A DNA stretch of 24,602 nt from the NCBI GenBank assembly GCA_903881205.1, contig CAIRSC010000074.1, positions 1 through 24,602 of the forward strand, given 5' to 3'. This DNA comes from an uncultured bacterium (GTDB lineage Bacteria; Patescibacteriota; Minisyncoccia; Phycocordibacterales; UBA2100). Under the pieces are notes generated by a model, which did not search any database, was not told where the DNA came from, and saw only the letters and a list, made by a program, of their open reading frames with translations. Both the position numbers and the translations under genes were made by a program. Numbering within the stretch: the first letter of the stretch is position 1; each line of letters starts with the position of its first letter. This document shows positions 13,052 through 21,576 of this stretch, one piece after another.

Positions 13052-16000
13052 ATGAGGACTTCATTTCGTCGCGCGAACGTTTGCCGATATCGCCGACACG
13101 GGCGGGGCTTCACCAATCCATTGGCAATGCTTGCGGTCGGTGTGACAGCTCTCTTCGGGATGATGTTCGGCACGGGATCGCAGACAGCACCCGCTCAGAT
13201 CGTCGAAAGTGCTCCGATCGTACAGCTCGTACAACAGACGCCGGAGATAGCGTCTGTCGGTGCAGATGCGGTTGCAGTACCCGAGCGCACCAGCACGACC
13301 CCGTCCGAGCACGTCCCCGTTGTTGCATCGGCACCGGTCGTGCAATGGGCTTCGCCAGTCTCTGCGACCAGCGGTGTCGGAGAAGATGAGCTCACACAAA
13401 AGTTGCAGGGACTCGAGAGTCGCTTGCGCGGTGTCATTTCGCAGGCTATCGGAAGCACTGCCCCCGTCTACACTCCCGTCGCGTCCGGCGGTATATGGAA
13501 CTCGGTCGCCGGTACCAACAGGATCGATCAGCTCACCGGCACGGTACTCACCAATGTCACTGTCCACGGCATCAGTGGCCTCACGACCGCCGATCTTCCG
13601 GATTTTTCCGGCAGCTATTTTCCGGCCACATCCACCATTTCGGTCGCATACGGCGGCACGGGGACTTCTACTGCACCTACATACGGGAAACTGCTGGTCG
13701 GCAACGCATTCGGCGGGTACAGTCTTATGGCGACGTCTTCACTTGGGATTTCCGGCGGATCAAGTCAGTGGACCACGTCGGGATCAGACGTGTATTACAG
13801 TACGGGCAAAGTCGGCATCGGCACAACGACGCCGCAAACAGAATTGACCATCGCGAACACCGCGGGCGTCGCGGGCTTAAATGTCGCCGGAGTCTCGGAC
13901 CAGCCGAATTGGATGAACGTAGGGAATTACGACGGCACTTCGGTGGCGGGGAATTGGGCGTTGAATCTGGGATACAGCGGCGGGATGGATCAGTTCTTCA
14001 ACGGCACTGCACAGGGCGACATGATTGTAAAAGCATATTCCTATAATAATGATAAGAAATTATTCTTAGGTGCGTCGGGCGGCGGCATTCCGGGGATGGT
14101 CTTCGCGCCGGGAGGTAATGTCGGCATCGGGACGGTATCGCCATGGGCACAGCTCACTGTGGCGGGCAGTGCACCGACCCTGAAATCCACGATCTCGTCG
14201 CAGTTGAGCGGACCGTACACAGTATACGTCCAAGGCAATTACGCGTATGTTGCCTCTTTTACAAACAGTCAGCTCGTCATTTACGATGTTTCGAGTACTG
14301 CTTCGCCTGCACTCGTCGGCTATACGTCGAACGGGCTGAGCTCACCGACCGATGTCGTGGTGCAAGGTAAGTATGCCTATGTAACGAACAGCGGCAGCGG
14401 GCGCCTCGTCGTCGTTGATATCTCAGATCCTGCGGCACCGACTACCGTCGGATTTGTCTCGGGTGTTGGAGGACAGTTCGTGCGCGTGCAGGGCAGATAT
14501 GCGTATGTCTCGGGCGGTATTTCCGCGAATCAATTTTCCATCGTCGATATTAGTAAGCCGACGGCTCCCGTAGTTGCTGCTGCGGTCACGAGTAACATCA
14601 GTCGTCCGGAAGGTCTCGCGGTGTCCGGTCACTATGTGTTCCTCACCAGTCTTCTCAACAGCAAGCTCTTTGTATACGACGTTTCAAATCCGACGGCCCC
14701 GGTCGAAGTCGCGAATACAAGCACACAGTTGTCGTACCCGTACGGGGTGACGGTATCGGGTCGCTATGCCTATGTGCTCGATGATACGCAGCTCGTGATC
14801 TACGATATATCAAATCCGATCTCTCCTGCCGTAGTTGGTCACACTACCACGGGGCTCAGTTCGCCCGTCTATATAAGTGTGCAAGGGCACTATGCGTATA
14901 TCGTCAACTACGGTAATTCCACATTCGCCGTACTCGACATTTCTGATCCGACCTTGCCTTCGCTCGTGTCGACGACAGGAATCGGTTCCGGCGGGAGGGG
15001 CATCTTCGTGGCGGGTCGCTATGTGTACACAGCCAGCGGCGGAGGACTACGCATACACGACCTTGGTGGAGCATATATTCAACAAGGCGAATTTGGCGGT
15101 CTTTCAGCAGGCTCGCTTGCGGTTAACGATGCCTTCAGTGCCAATGACGGCGCATTCTTGGGAGGACTTACCGTCGGACATTCTTTGAACGTGAGCGGTA
15201 CCGCTGCGATCAGTGCGACGACAAGTACGGGGCAGGCATTCTCTGTTTTTTCAATCAACAACGCGACCGGCACCGCTCCCATCTTTACCGCTTTCTATAA
15301 CGGCTCGATCGGTATCGGCACGACGACGCCATCGGCAATGTTGGCGGTGGCGGGGAATGCATATGCGACCGGGGGGCTTGGAGTCGGTATGGTCAATAGT
15401 GTAGCGGGAAGTATTCGCGCTACCGCCACTACGACGGCTCTGAACTTTCTTGCCAGCGATAACGGCGCCGTTGGAACGCCCGCATACGCGTTTTCCAACG
15501 CGCTTAATACGGGTATCTACGCGGTCGGCTCGAATAATCTCCGGTTCTCTGCCAACGGCGTCAATGGCCTTACGGTGACTGATTCTCAGGTGTATACGCC
15601 GCTCTCCGGCAACGCGGCGGGTCCGGCATTTAGTTTCGGAGCGGCAAACCTCGGCTTCTTTTCACCGTCTGCAAACGTAATGGGCTTCTCGACCGGCGGC
15701 AACGAGCGCATGCGACTTGATAGCGCGGGCAATCTCGCGATCGCGACGACCTCGGCAGCGTATACGCTCGACGTGTTTGGTATCGGCAATTTCGCCAATT
15801 ACGCGCGCGCTTCGTATTTCACTGCGACATCAACGACACTGGCGAGCACCTTCCCGTACGCATCGTCAACTGCACTGACTGTTTCGGGAAATGCGTTCTT
15901 TGCGGGAAGCGGTATATGGACTTCTGGTGGCGCCGTGGGTATCGGCACGACGACACCTGCAGCGTCACTCACTGTATCTGGCGGCATATCAACAGACTCA

Positions 16001-18175
16001 ACGGCATTTGCCACTGCGGGTACCGGATACACATATACGGTTCCGGCAGGCGTCACTCAGCTCGTCGTGAAAACGTGGGGTGCGGGCGGCGGTGCGGGGT
16101 ACACGAACAGTGGACGCTCTGGAGGTGCGGGCGGCGGCGGCGGCTTTGCGCAAGCGACGATCACGGTTACTCCCGGAGAAACACTCCTTATTGATGTCGG
16201 CGGCGGCGGCGGCGGGACCACGTCATCGGCTAGTGGCTCTGGAGGCACCAACGGTGGTGGATCCGGGGGATCCAGCGGAAGCAGTGGTGCTACATCCGGC
16301 GGCGGCGGCGGATATTCGGCAGTGCGCCGCTCAAGTACGATGCTCGTGCAAGCGGGCGCAGGCGGAGGTGGCGGCAACGGGATGTCATCCGGCAGTGCGG
16401 GCGGCGCAGGCGGTGCCGGTGGCGGGTCCACGGGATCGAGCGGTGGAAACGCAGGGGGGACCGCGGGTGGATCTGGAGGTACATCGAGTGCGGGAGGTGC
16501 GGGCGGCGGAGATCCGCAGAACTGGTGCGGTAGTCATAGCTCCGGAGGAGCGGGTAGTCTAAATCAGGGAGGTAACGGTCTCAGTCTTTCATTTTGTAAC
16601 GAAGTTGGTGCGGGCGGCGGTGGCGGCCATTACGGCGGCGGCGGCGGAAGCGTCTCGTTCTCGGGCGGCGGCGGTGGTGGTGGTGGTGGATCTGACCTTG
16701 TCACGGGAACAAATACTATAGAAATGGCAGGCTCAGGCTCTGCCGCGGCGAATACGAGCGATCCGGACTATGGCGGCACTGCCGGTGTCGGCGGTGCTCC
16801 TTCTGGCACGAACGGCGCCGCGGGAGCGGCCGGTCGCGTTGTAATCAGTACCGTTTCGACCGCAGCCGTGCAGTTCACCAACTCGAGTGCGGCTTCGATT
16901 GCAACATTCCTCGGTAGCGGCTATTCCGGTATCGGCACGACGACACCATGGGGTAAGCTCTCAGTGCTCGCAAGCGACAATGCGACTGCACCGCAATTCG
17001 TCGTCGCGTCATCAACCGTAGTCAGTTTTTTGATCGACAAGAACGGCAACGTCGGTATGGCGACCACATCACCGGATGCCGCCATGACCATTTACGGAAA
17101 CGCGACGAAGACCTTGATCCATCTCGTCGAGCCAGACAGTGCGCCGTATCCGTTCCTTATAAACAATCTTACGTATGGATTTGGCATCAGTTCCGGCCTA
17201 TCGATTTGGCAGGACAATACCGGCCACGCCATCGTTCAGACGGGAGGCAGCGGCGGAGTGATCATGTCGGCCGGAGGGACATCATGGAGTTCAAACTCCG
17301 ACCAGCGCCTTAAGACCGATATTGAGACATTGAATGCGACGAGCGGATTGGACGCGATCATGCAGCTTCACCCGGTCACATTTAGTTGGAAAGATGCGAT
17401 GCAAGCGGGTCTTGCGGGCAAACAGCTCGGCTTTATCGCACAAGAGGTCGGTACGATCTTCCCGGGACTCATCACAACGACCGGAACGACAACGATACGC
17501 AATGCCGACGGCACCACCTCCGAAGTAGGCAATACACTTGCGCTCAATTACACCGGGCTCATTCCTCCGCTCGTGCAAGCCGTGCAGGATATCGCAAATC
17601 TTTCAGAAACGTTCAAAGGCACTCTCATTGCGTGGCTCGCAGACGCATCCAACGGTATCTCGAAGCTGTTTGCACATGAGATCTATGCCGACAAGCTCTG
17701 CGCGAAAGATTCTGCAGGTACATATGTATGCGTAACAGGGGATCAGCTGGCAGCTTCGTTGGGCGGCCAGGTAAGTAGTCCGACTCCGTCCGACAGCTCC
17801 ACTGCGACACCTGCGACTCCTCCCACAATCGCCATCATCGGCAATGACCCGGCGAATATCGATATCGGTGCGACCTACTCTGATCTTGGTGCTGCTATCA
17901 CGGGGCCGACGTCTGCGGACAGGAATTTGGGCATACAAACATATGTCGGTAATACGCCGATCGAGCAGGCCTTTATCGACACATCCGCTCCCGCGACCTA
18001 CCACATCAACTATGTGGCACAGAATGCCGCCGGCATCTCAACGTCGACGCGCACGGTCATTGTGGGCGCAGTCGAGACCTCAAGTGCATCAACGGCATCC
18101 GAGACCTCGAGCGTTCCCACGGATGCGACCAGTACCGATGATGGTACCGGTGCCGCGACAGTGAGTACGCAGTAA
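13052..18175 (+). CDS. Giant modular surface protein: fibre repeats, LVIVD propeller, Gly-rich domain, S74 chaperone, Ig-like tail
   Basis: 1707 residues. A basic N-terminus with a hydrophobic segment (LAMLAVGVTALFGMMFG, ~24-40) directs export. Six fibre-type repeats of the form GIGTTTPxxxLxVxG fall near residues 254, 357, 752, 962, 1292 and 1333, as in tail-fibre-like proteins. Residues ~385-675 hold seven LVIVD-type blades. Residues ~990-1270 are glycine-rich; VTQLVVKTWGAGGG and VTPGETLLIDVGGGGG resemble the glycine-rich domain of ALK/LTK (PF12810). At 1416 SDQRLKTDIE begins an S74 endosialidase-type intramolecular chaperone with GKQLGFIAQEVGTIFP; this family self-cleaves before the Ser. 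PTIAIIGNDPANIDIGATY (~1590) starts a DUF5011-like Ig domain followed by a Ser/Thr-rich end. Probable role: trimeric adhesin or host-contact fibre (inference). Confidence 0.88.
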   Translation: MRTSFRRANVCRYRRHGRGFTNPLAMLAVGVTALFGMMFGTGSQTAPAQIVESAPIVQLVQQTPEIASVGADAVAVPERTSTTPSEHVPVVASAPVVQWASPVSATSGVGEDELTQKLQGLESRLRGVISQAIGSTAPVYTPVASGGIWNSVAGTNRIDQLTGTVLTNVTVHGISGLTTADLPDFSGSYFPATSTISVAYGGTGTSTAPTYGKLLVGNAFGGYSLMATSSLGISGGSSQWTTSGSDVYYSTGKVGIGTTTPQTELTIANTAGVAGLNVAGVSDQPNWMNVGNYDGTSVAGNWALNLGYSGGMDQFFNGTAQGDMIVKAYSYNNDKKLFLGASGGGIPGMVFAPGGNVGIGTVSPWAQLTVAGSAPTLKSTISSQLSGPYTVYVQGNYAYVASFTNSQLVIYDVSSTASPALVGYTSNGLSSPTDVVVQGKYAYVTNSGSGRLVVVDISDPAAPTTVGFVSGVGGQFVRVQGRYAYVSGGISANQFSIVDISKPTAPVVAAAVTSNISRPEGLAVSGHYVFLTSLLNSKLFVYDVSNPTAPVEVANTSTQLSYPYGVTVSGRYAYVLDDTQLVIYDISNPISPAVVGHTTTGLSSPVYISVQGHYAYIVNYGNSTFAVLDISDPTLPSLVSTTGIGSGGRGIFVAGRYVYTASGGGLRIHDLGGAYIQQGEFGGLSAGSLAVNDAFSANDGAFLGGLTVGHSLNVSGTAAISATTSTGQAFSVFSINNATGTAPIFTAFYNGSIGIGTTTPSAMLAVAGNAYATGGLGVGMVNSVAGSIRATATTTALNFLASDNGAVGTPAYAFSNALNTGIYAVGSNNLRFSANGVNGLTVTDSQVYTPLSGNAAGPAFSFGAANLGFFSPSANVMGFSTGGNERMRLDSAGNLAIATTSAAYTLDVFGIGNFANYARASYFTATSTTLASTFPYASSTALTVSGNAFFAGSGIWTSGGAVGIGTTTPAASLTVSGGISTDSTAFATAGTGYTYTVPAGVTQLVVKTWGAGGGAGYTNSGRSGGAGGGGGFAQATITVTPGETLLIDVGGGGGGTTSSASGSGGTNGGGSGGSSGSSGATSGGGGGYSAVRRSSTMLVQAGAGGGGGNGMSSGSAGGAGGAGGGSTGSSGGNAGGTAGGSGGTSSAGGAGGGDPQNWCGSHSSGGAGSLNQGGNGLSLSFCNEVGAGGGGGHYGGGGGSVSFSGGGGGGGGGSDLVTGTNTIEMAGSGSAAANTSDPDYGGTAGVGGAPSGTNGAAGAAGRVVISTVSTAAVQFTNSSAASIATFLGSGYSGIGTTTPWGKLSVLASDNATAPQFVVASSTVVSFLIDKNGNVGMATTSPDAAMTIYGNATKTLIHLVEPDSAPYPFLINNLTYGFGISSGLSIWQDNTGHAIVQTGGSGGVIMSAGGTSWSSNSDQRLKTDIETLNATSGLDAIMQLHPVTFSWKDAMQAGLAGKQLGFIAQEVGTIFPGLITTTGTTTIRNADGTTSEVGNTLALNYTGLIPPLVQAVQDIANLSETFKGTLIAWLADASNGISKLFAHEIYADKLCAKDSAGTYVCVTGDQLAASLGGQVSSPTPSDSSTATPATPPTIAIIGNDPANIDIGATYSDLGAAITGPTSADRNLGIQTYVGNTPIEQAFIDTSAPATYHINYVAQNAAGISTSTRTVIVGAVETSSASTASETSSVPTDATSTDDGTGAATVSTQ
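14200..15068 (+). repeat. Seven LVIVD-type beta-propeller blades within the surface protein
   Basis: Units of ~40 residues follow the pattern xVxVxGxYAYVxxxxxxLxIYDISxPxxPxxVG. Openings: YTVYVQGNYAYV, TDVVVQGKYAYV, QFVRVQGRYAYV, EGLAVSGHYVFL, YGVTVSGRYAYV, VYISVQGHYAYI and RGIFVAGRYVYT. Seven units make one complete propeller. DNA of the units has diverged, so the array is not recently amplified. Confidence 0.85.
16028..16860 (+). repeat. Glycine-rich low-complexity coding region
   Basis: About 280 codons dominated by GGC/GGT/GGA with Ser, Thr and Ala. The reverse complement is open and gives long proline-rich shadow frames, which are rejected as genes. Ordered non-glycine segments recur between runs, favouring a folded glycine-rich domain over pure linker. 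Confidence 0.8.
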
Positions 18176-18274
18176 TCTACCCAATTGGTATTTTTGAGTG
18201 CCTCTTTACTTTTTTGTTGCCCTCGCACAGTATGGCCGCAGGCCCTACTTTGAAACCCTCATGGGAGGCTAAAA

Positions 18275-19180
18275 ATGCCAAATCTCGCGTTGCCGGGCAA
18301 CCCCCGGTACCAACCGAAGGATCTCATCCCGATCTTCGGGTACGACAATCTCGCGACCCCGCTCGTTGAAGTGGAGCTGGCCGCGATGAATACATTGGCT
18401 GCCATGGACATTATCCCGGCGGCTGACTTAGAGTTATTGACTCCGGAGGTTGTGCAGAAGCTGCTCGCGATCACCATGACCGACGTGGACAAGGTCGAGC
18501 GTGAGATCACGAAGCACGATATCCGCGCGTTGGTGCGGCTTATGCAGGAAATTCTGCCCGAGCCGCTCCGTCGGTGGGTGCACGTGCCGCTCACCAGCTA
18601 CGACGTCCTCGACACCGCCCGCCCGCTGCAGTTCATCCGCGCGCACAAGAAGGTCATCGAACCAAAGACCCGGCAAGTGATCGGATACCTGAAAGACCAG
18701 GCGATGCGGCATATCGATCAGGTGCAGATCGGCCGCACTCACGGCCAGCACGCGCTGCCGATCACGGTCGGATTCTGGTTCGCGACCATTTTGAGTCGCG
18801 TGCTTTTCAACGCGCAACGCATGAATGAGTTTCGGCACGGACTTGTCGGCAAGATCTCCGGAGCCGTCGGCACATACAACGCGCAGGCCGGTCTCGGTAT
18901 CAATGGGCGAAGTGGCATTGTGTTCGAGGATCATGTGCTGCATCAGCTCGGGCTCGATCCGGCGCCGATCAGTACGCAGATCCTTCCGCCGGAGCCGCTG
19001 GCGTATTACCTCTTTTCGGCGCTCGGACTATCGGCCTCGTTCGGACAACTGGGTCGCGATTCAAGGCACCTGATGCGCAATGAGATTGGCGAGCTCAGTG
19101 AACTTTTACTCCGAATTGGGGAGCTAAGATGTCGGGGAAAAGGGGCTGGAAAACTGAGGCTTTTAGTGTCTAATCAATAA
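18275..19180 (+). pseudogene. purB: Adenylosuccinate lyase, C-terminally truncated
   Basis: PurB acts twice in purine synthesis (SAICAR and adenylosuccinate cleavage). The first ~285 residues look intact: NPRYQPKDLIPIFGYDN, VPLTSYDVLDTARPLQF, and QIGRTHGQHALPITVGFW with the catalytic His. The reading then derails after RNEIGELSELLLRIGE and stops at 301 residues, whereas PurB is normally 430-480 and needs the SSxMPxKxNP loop with the catalytic Ser. A shifted frame from 19130 reads MSGKRGWKTEAFSV before a stop, possibly the damaged loop. Clear Shine-Dalgarno GGGAGG at 18263-18268, 6 nt before ATG, unlike most neighbours. Truncation lies at the border with the AT-rich cassette; no 3' half was found in the window. 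A second purB elsewhere, or purine auxotrophy, is implied if the assembly is right. Confidence 0.85.
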
Positions 19181-19211
19181 AAAAACTCTAACAAAAGTTA
19201 GAGTTTTTTTA
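19178..19211. terminator. Bidirectional terminator between purB fragment and fasciclin gene
   Basis: Stem CTCTAAC (19186-19192) with GTTAGAG (19197-19203), extended by A-T pairs to 19178/19211, loop AAAA, T-runs on both strands. It serves the fasciclin gene on minus; its left edge lies at the purB fragment's stop codon. Confidence 0.92.
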
Positions 19212-19229
19212 TTTATATTTCAGATGTAT

Positions 19230-19631
19230 TTATTTTGGCATCATTACTGAATCGATGACATGGATTACTCCGTTTGTACATTCTATGTCTGCTTGTACTA
19301 CTTTTGCGTCGTCTACCATAACACCATCTGTGGTGTCTATTTTAACTTCACCACCTTGTACTGTCTTTGCAGAAGTTAGGCCCATTACATCAGAAGCCAT
19401 TACTTTTCCTGCCACTACATGGTACGTAAGTATAGCTGTTAGCTTTGCTTTATCCGCGAGGACTGCATCGAGAGTCTCTTTTGGAATTTTGGCGAAAGCC
19501 TCATCGGTTGGAGCAAATACAGTGAATGGCCCTGCGCCAGATAGAGTGTCTACTAATCCTGCTACTTGCACTGCTGTTACTAAAGTTTTAAAGGATCCTG
19601 CCGCGACTGCTGTTTCTACTATGTTTTTCAT
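19230..19631 (-). CDS. Fasciclin (FAS1) domain protein
   Basis: 133 residues forming one complete FAS1 domain: VETAVAAGSFKTLVTAVQVAGL, then FTVFAPTDEAFAKIP (H1 box), TYHVVAGKVMASD, and VIHVIDSVMMP (H2 box). FAS1 domains mediate adhesion or ligand binding, usually outside the cell, but this protein has no signal peptide or anchor, so location is unclear. Small free-standing FAS1 proteins are common in bacteria. First gene of the AT-rich cassette, divergent from SOUL. A promoter pair TTTCAA-N17-TATAAT precedes it with a ~14-nt leader. Confidence 0.93.
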   Translation of the reverse strand: MKNIVETAVAAGSFKTLVTAVQVAGLVDTLSGAGPFTVFAPTDEAFAKIPKETLDAVLADKAKLTAILTYHVVAGKVMASDVMGLTSAKTVQGGEVKIDTTDGVMVDDAKVVQADIECTNGVIHVIDSVMMPK

Positions 19632-19651
19632 ATATTTATTTAATCTTTTAA

Positions 19652-19680
19652 ATTATAAATTCGACCTTACTCACTTGAAA
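19652..19680 (-). promoter_or_regulatory. Promoter of the fasciclin gene
   Basis: Minus strand TTTCAA (19680 to 19675), 17-nt spacer, perfect TATAAT (19657 to 19652). On plus, TATAAT at 19725-19730 lies 18 nt before the SOUL start. The 111-bp spacer is almost entirely A/T. Confidence 0.6.
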
Positions 19681-19742
19681 CAGTTATATTATAATATTTA
19701 TGATAAAATAATACAATAATTGTTTATAATTAATAGTAACGT

Positions 19743-20399
19743 ATGTCAATGCATAAAACTATGATCAATATACTTATCGCTTTGTTTGTTATTGTGGTGC
19801 TTTGGTCTATCTCAGGATTTTTTGGTTCTCGTGTTGAGCAGGCGGAATATACCGTAGTGAATAAAATGAACGACTACGAGATACGAGAATACCCAGAGCA
19901 TATTGTGGCGCAGACTACTGTAAAGGGTTCTTATGGAGAATCTATGGGTAACGGTTTTAGAATTGTGGCTGGGTATATCTTTGGCGGAAATACAAAAAAA
20001 GAAAGTATAGCCATGACCGCTCCAGTCGTCGCGCAAAAAAGTAAAGATGAAAAAATATCAGAAAGTATCGCTATGACTGCGCCGGTAGTGGCGACGAAAG
20101 AGGGTGATTCGCAAATAATATCTTTTGGCATGCCTCGTTCTTATACGCTCGAGACTCTCCCGACACCAAATGATCCTCGAGTAAAAATCGTGATGATTCC
20201 AGCCAAGAAATATGCAGTATTGCAGTTCTCGTGGTATCGCTCAGATGGACGGGTAAAAATGATGCAAGAAAAATTACTCTCGGCACTTACTCGTGATGGA
20301 GTAACAACAAAGGGAAGCACTGCATACGCAGGATACAATGCACCGTGGACGCCGCCATGGATGAATCGCAATGAAGTGTTGGTGGAAATTATTAATTAA
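19743..20399 (+). CDS. SOUL/HEBP heme-binding family protein, membrane-anchored
   Basis: 218 residues with an N-terminal helix (INILIALFVIVVLWSISGFF, ~8-27) and a SOUL domain: YTVVNKMNDYEIREYPEHIVAQT, SIAMTAPVV, FGMPRSYTLETLPTPNDPRV, and WTPPWMNRNEVLVEI at the end. SOUL proteins bind heme or tetrapyrroles in eukaryotes; the bacterial role is not settled. SIAMTAPVVA occurs twice, separated by a Lys/Glu/Ser-rich stretch, a small internal duplication. Heads an operon: 11-nt gap to DUF2177, 4-bp overlap to DUF1295, 6-nt gap to the last gene. Confidence 0.92.
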   Translation: MSMHKTMINILIALFVIVVLWSISGFFGSRVEQAEYTVVNKMNDYEIREYPEHIVAQTTVKGSYGESMGNGFRIVAGYIFGGNTKKESIAMTAPVVAQKSKDEKISESIAMTAPVVATKEGDSQIISFGMPRSYTLETLPTPNDPRVKIVMIPAKKYAVLQFSWYRSDGRVKMMQEKLLSALTRDGVTTKGSTAYAGYNAPWTPPWMNRNEVLVEIIN

Positions 20400-20410
20400 T
20401 CTTTTATTTT

Positions 20411-20809
20411 ATGTTCATAAAACTTTACGCAATCGCGCTTCCTGTTTTCTTTGCCATCGACATGGTGTGGCTGGGGCTTGTCGCCAAGGGTTTTTACGCT
20501 AAGCAAATCGGTTCGCTTCTAAAGCCAGATGTAAATTGGACGGCAGCGATACTCTTCTATCTTTTATTTATTATCGGTCTTGTGGTTTTTGTAATTACGC
20601 CAGCGGTGGAGAAAAATTCTTGGACGCACGCGCTTTTGTTCGGTGCGTTGTTTGGTTTGGTTTGTTATGCAACGTATGACCTTACTAACCTTGCAGTCGC
20701 TAAAGATTGGCCATTGCTCGTAACTATCGTTGATTTAGCGTGGGGTGCAGTATTGGCGGCTTCTGTTTCTGTCGTAACATACTTCATCGCAAGTAAAATT
20801 GGTCTATGA
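20411..20809 (+). CDS. DUF2177 family membrane protein
   Basis: 132 residues, four predicted membrane helices. The family's opening FFAIDMVWLGLVAKGFYAKQ (~14-33) and the YATYDLTNLAVAKDWP motif (~86-101) are both present, and length matches the family. Role unknown; I recall DUF2177 genes beside DUF1295, photolyase or cyclopropane-fatty-acid genes in light- or oxidative-stress clusters, which fits the next gene. Its stop overlaps the DUF1295 start by 4 bp, implying translational coupling. Confidence 0.9.
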   Translation: MFIKLYAIALPVFFAIDMVWLGLVAKGFYAKQIGSLLKPDVNWTAAILFYLLFIIGLVVFVITPAVEKNSWTHALLFGALFGLVCYATYDLTNLAVAKDWPLLVTIVDLAWGAVLAASVSVVTYFIASKIGL

Positions 20810-21570
20810 GTTATTTTGTAACGCTAATTTTAATATTGTTTGCATACATGAGCCTGTGGTTCATGGTCTCTTTGCTCAAAAAAAGAAATGACGTAGCTGA
20901 TGTGGCGTGGGGGTTGGGGTTTGTACTCATGACATGGGTGTCTTTTTTTCTTTCGGATGATTCGGGAGTAAGAGGACTGCTGGTGGGTATCTTGGTAACT
21001 GTGTGGGGCTTGCGTTTGGCGTGGCATATTCATGCACGAAACAAGGGCAAGGCGGAGGACTATCGGTACCTCGCGTGGCGCAAAGAATGGGGCAAGTGGT
21101 TTTACCCGCGGTCGTATGTGCAAGTGTATCTTTTGCAAGGTGTATTTTTGTTTCTCATCGTTCTGCCAGTACTGCTTATTAACAAGAATGCAGGCGGAGA
21201 TATCGGTTTACTCGATTTCTTAGGCGTAGCGGTGTGGCTCTTTGGTTTTTATTTTGAATCTGTCGGTGATGCGCAACTTGCACGGTTTATTAAAAATCCG
21301 GAGAACAAAGGCAAACTTATGCAAAGTGGTCTCTGGGCGTATACTCGCCATCCAAATTACTTTGGAGAAGTCACACAGTGGTGGGGCATTTGGCTTGTCG
21401 CACTCTCTGTTTCGGGTGGCTGGCTTAGTATAATTGGGCCGATAACTATAACCTTTTTGATTTTGAAAGTTTCAGGTATTCCTATGCTCGAAAAGAAGAT
21501 GGAAGAAAATCCAGATTTTGCAGAGTATAAAAGTAAAACAAGCGTATTTATTCCGTTGCCTAGAAAATAA
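20806..21570 (+). CDS. DUF1295 family membrane protein (steroid 5-alpha-reductase/ICMT-like fold)
   Basis: 254 residues, about six helices. Family landmarks are KRNDVADVAWGLGFV (~25-39), EDYRYLAWRKEWGKWFYPRS (~84-103) and the C-terminal cofactor-binding segment SGLWAYTRHPNYFGEVTQWW (~176-195), shared with isoprenylcysteine methyltransferases and steroid 5-alpha reductases. Probably acts on a membrane lipid using NAD(P)H or SAM; substrate not deducible. Begins inside the DUF2177 stop (ATGA). Confidence 0.92.
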   Translation: MSYFVTLILILFAYMSLWFMVSLLKKRNDVADVAWGLGFVLMTWVSFFLSDDSGVRGLLVGILVTVWGLRLAWHIHARNKGKAEDYRYLAWRKEWGKWFYPRSYVQVYLLQGVFLFLIVLPVLLINKNAGGDIGLLDFLGVAVWLFGFYFESVGDAQLARFIKNPENKGKLMQSGLWAYTRHPNYFGEVTQWWGIWLVALSVSGGWLSIIGPITITFLILKVSGIPMLEKKMEENPDFAEYKSKTSVFIPLPRK

Positions 21571-21576
21571 CGTAGC

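Noticed and set aside
13039..13389. 116-codon frame starting at ATG 13039
   Set aside because: Overlaps the surface protein in another frame, and the likely transcription start (13045-13047) is downstream of this ATG.
16057..16562. Proline-rich minus frame and arginine-rich plus frame
   Set aside because: Both are shadows of the glycine-rich coding region.
16021..16860. Possible CRISPR-like array in the glycine-rich region
   Set aside because: The repeats are irregular glycine codons in an intact reading frame, without constant unit or spacer length.
18434..18943. 169-codon minus-strand frame
   Set aside because: Shadow of purB, which has clear conserved motifs on the plus strand.
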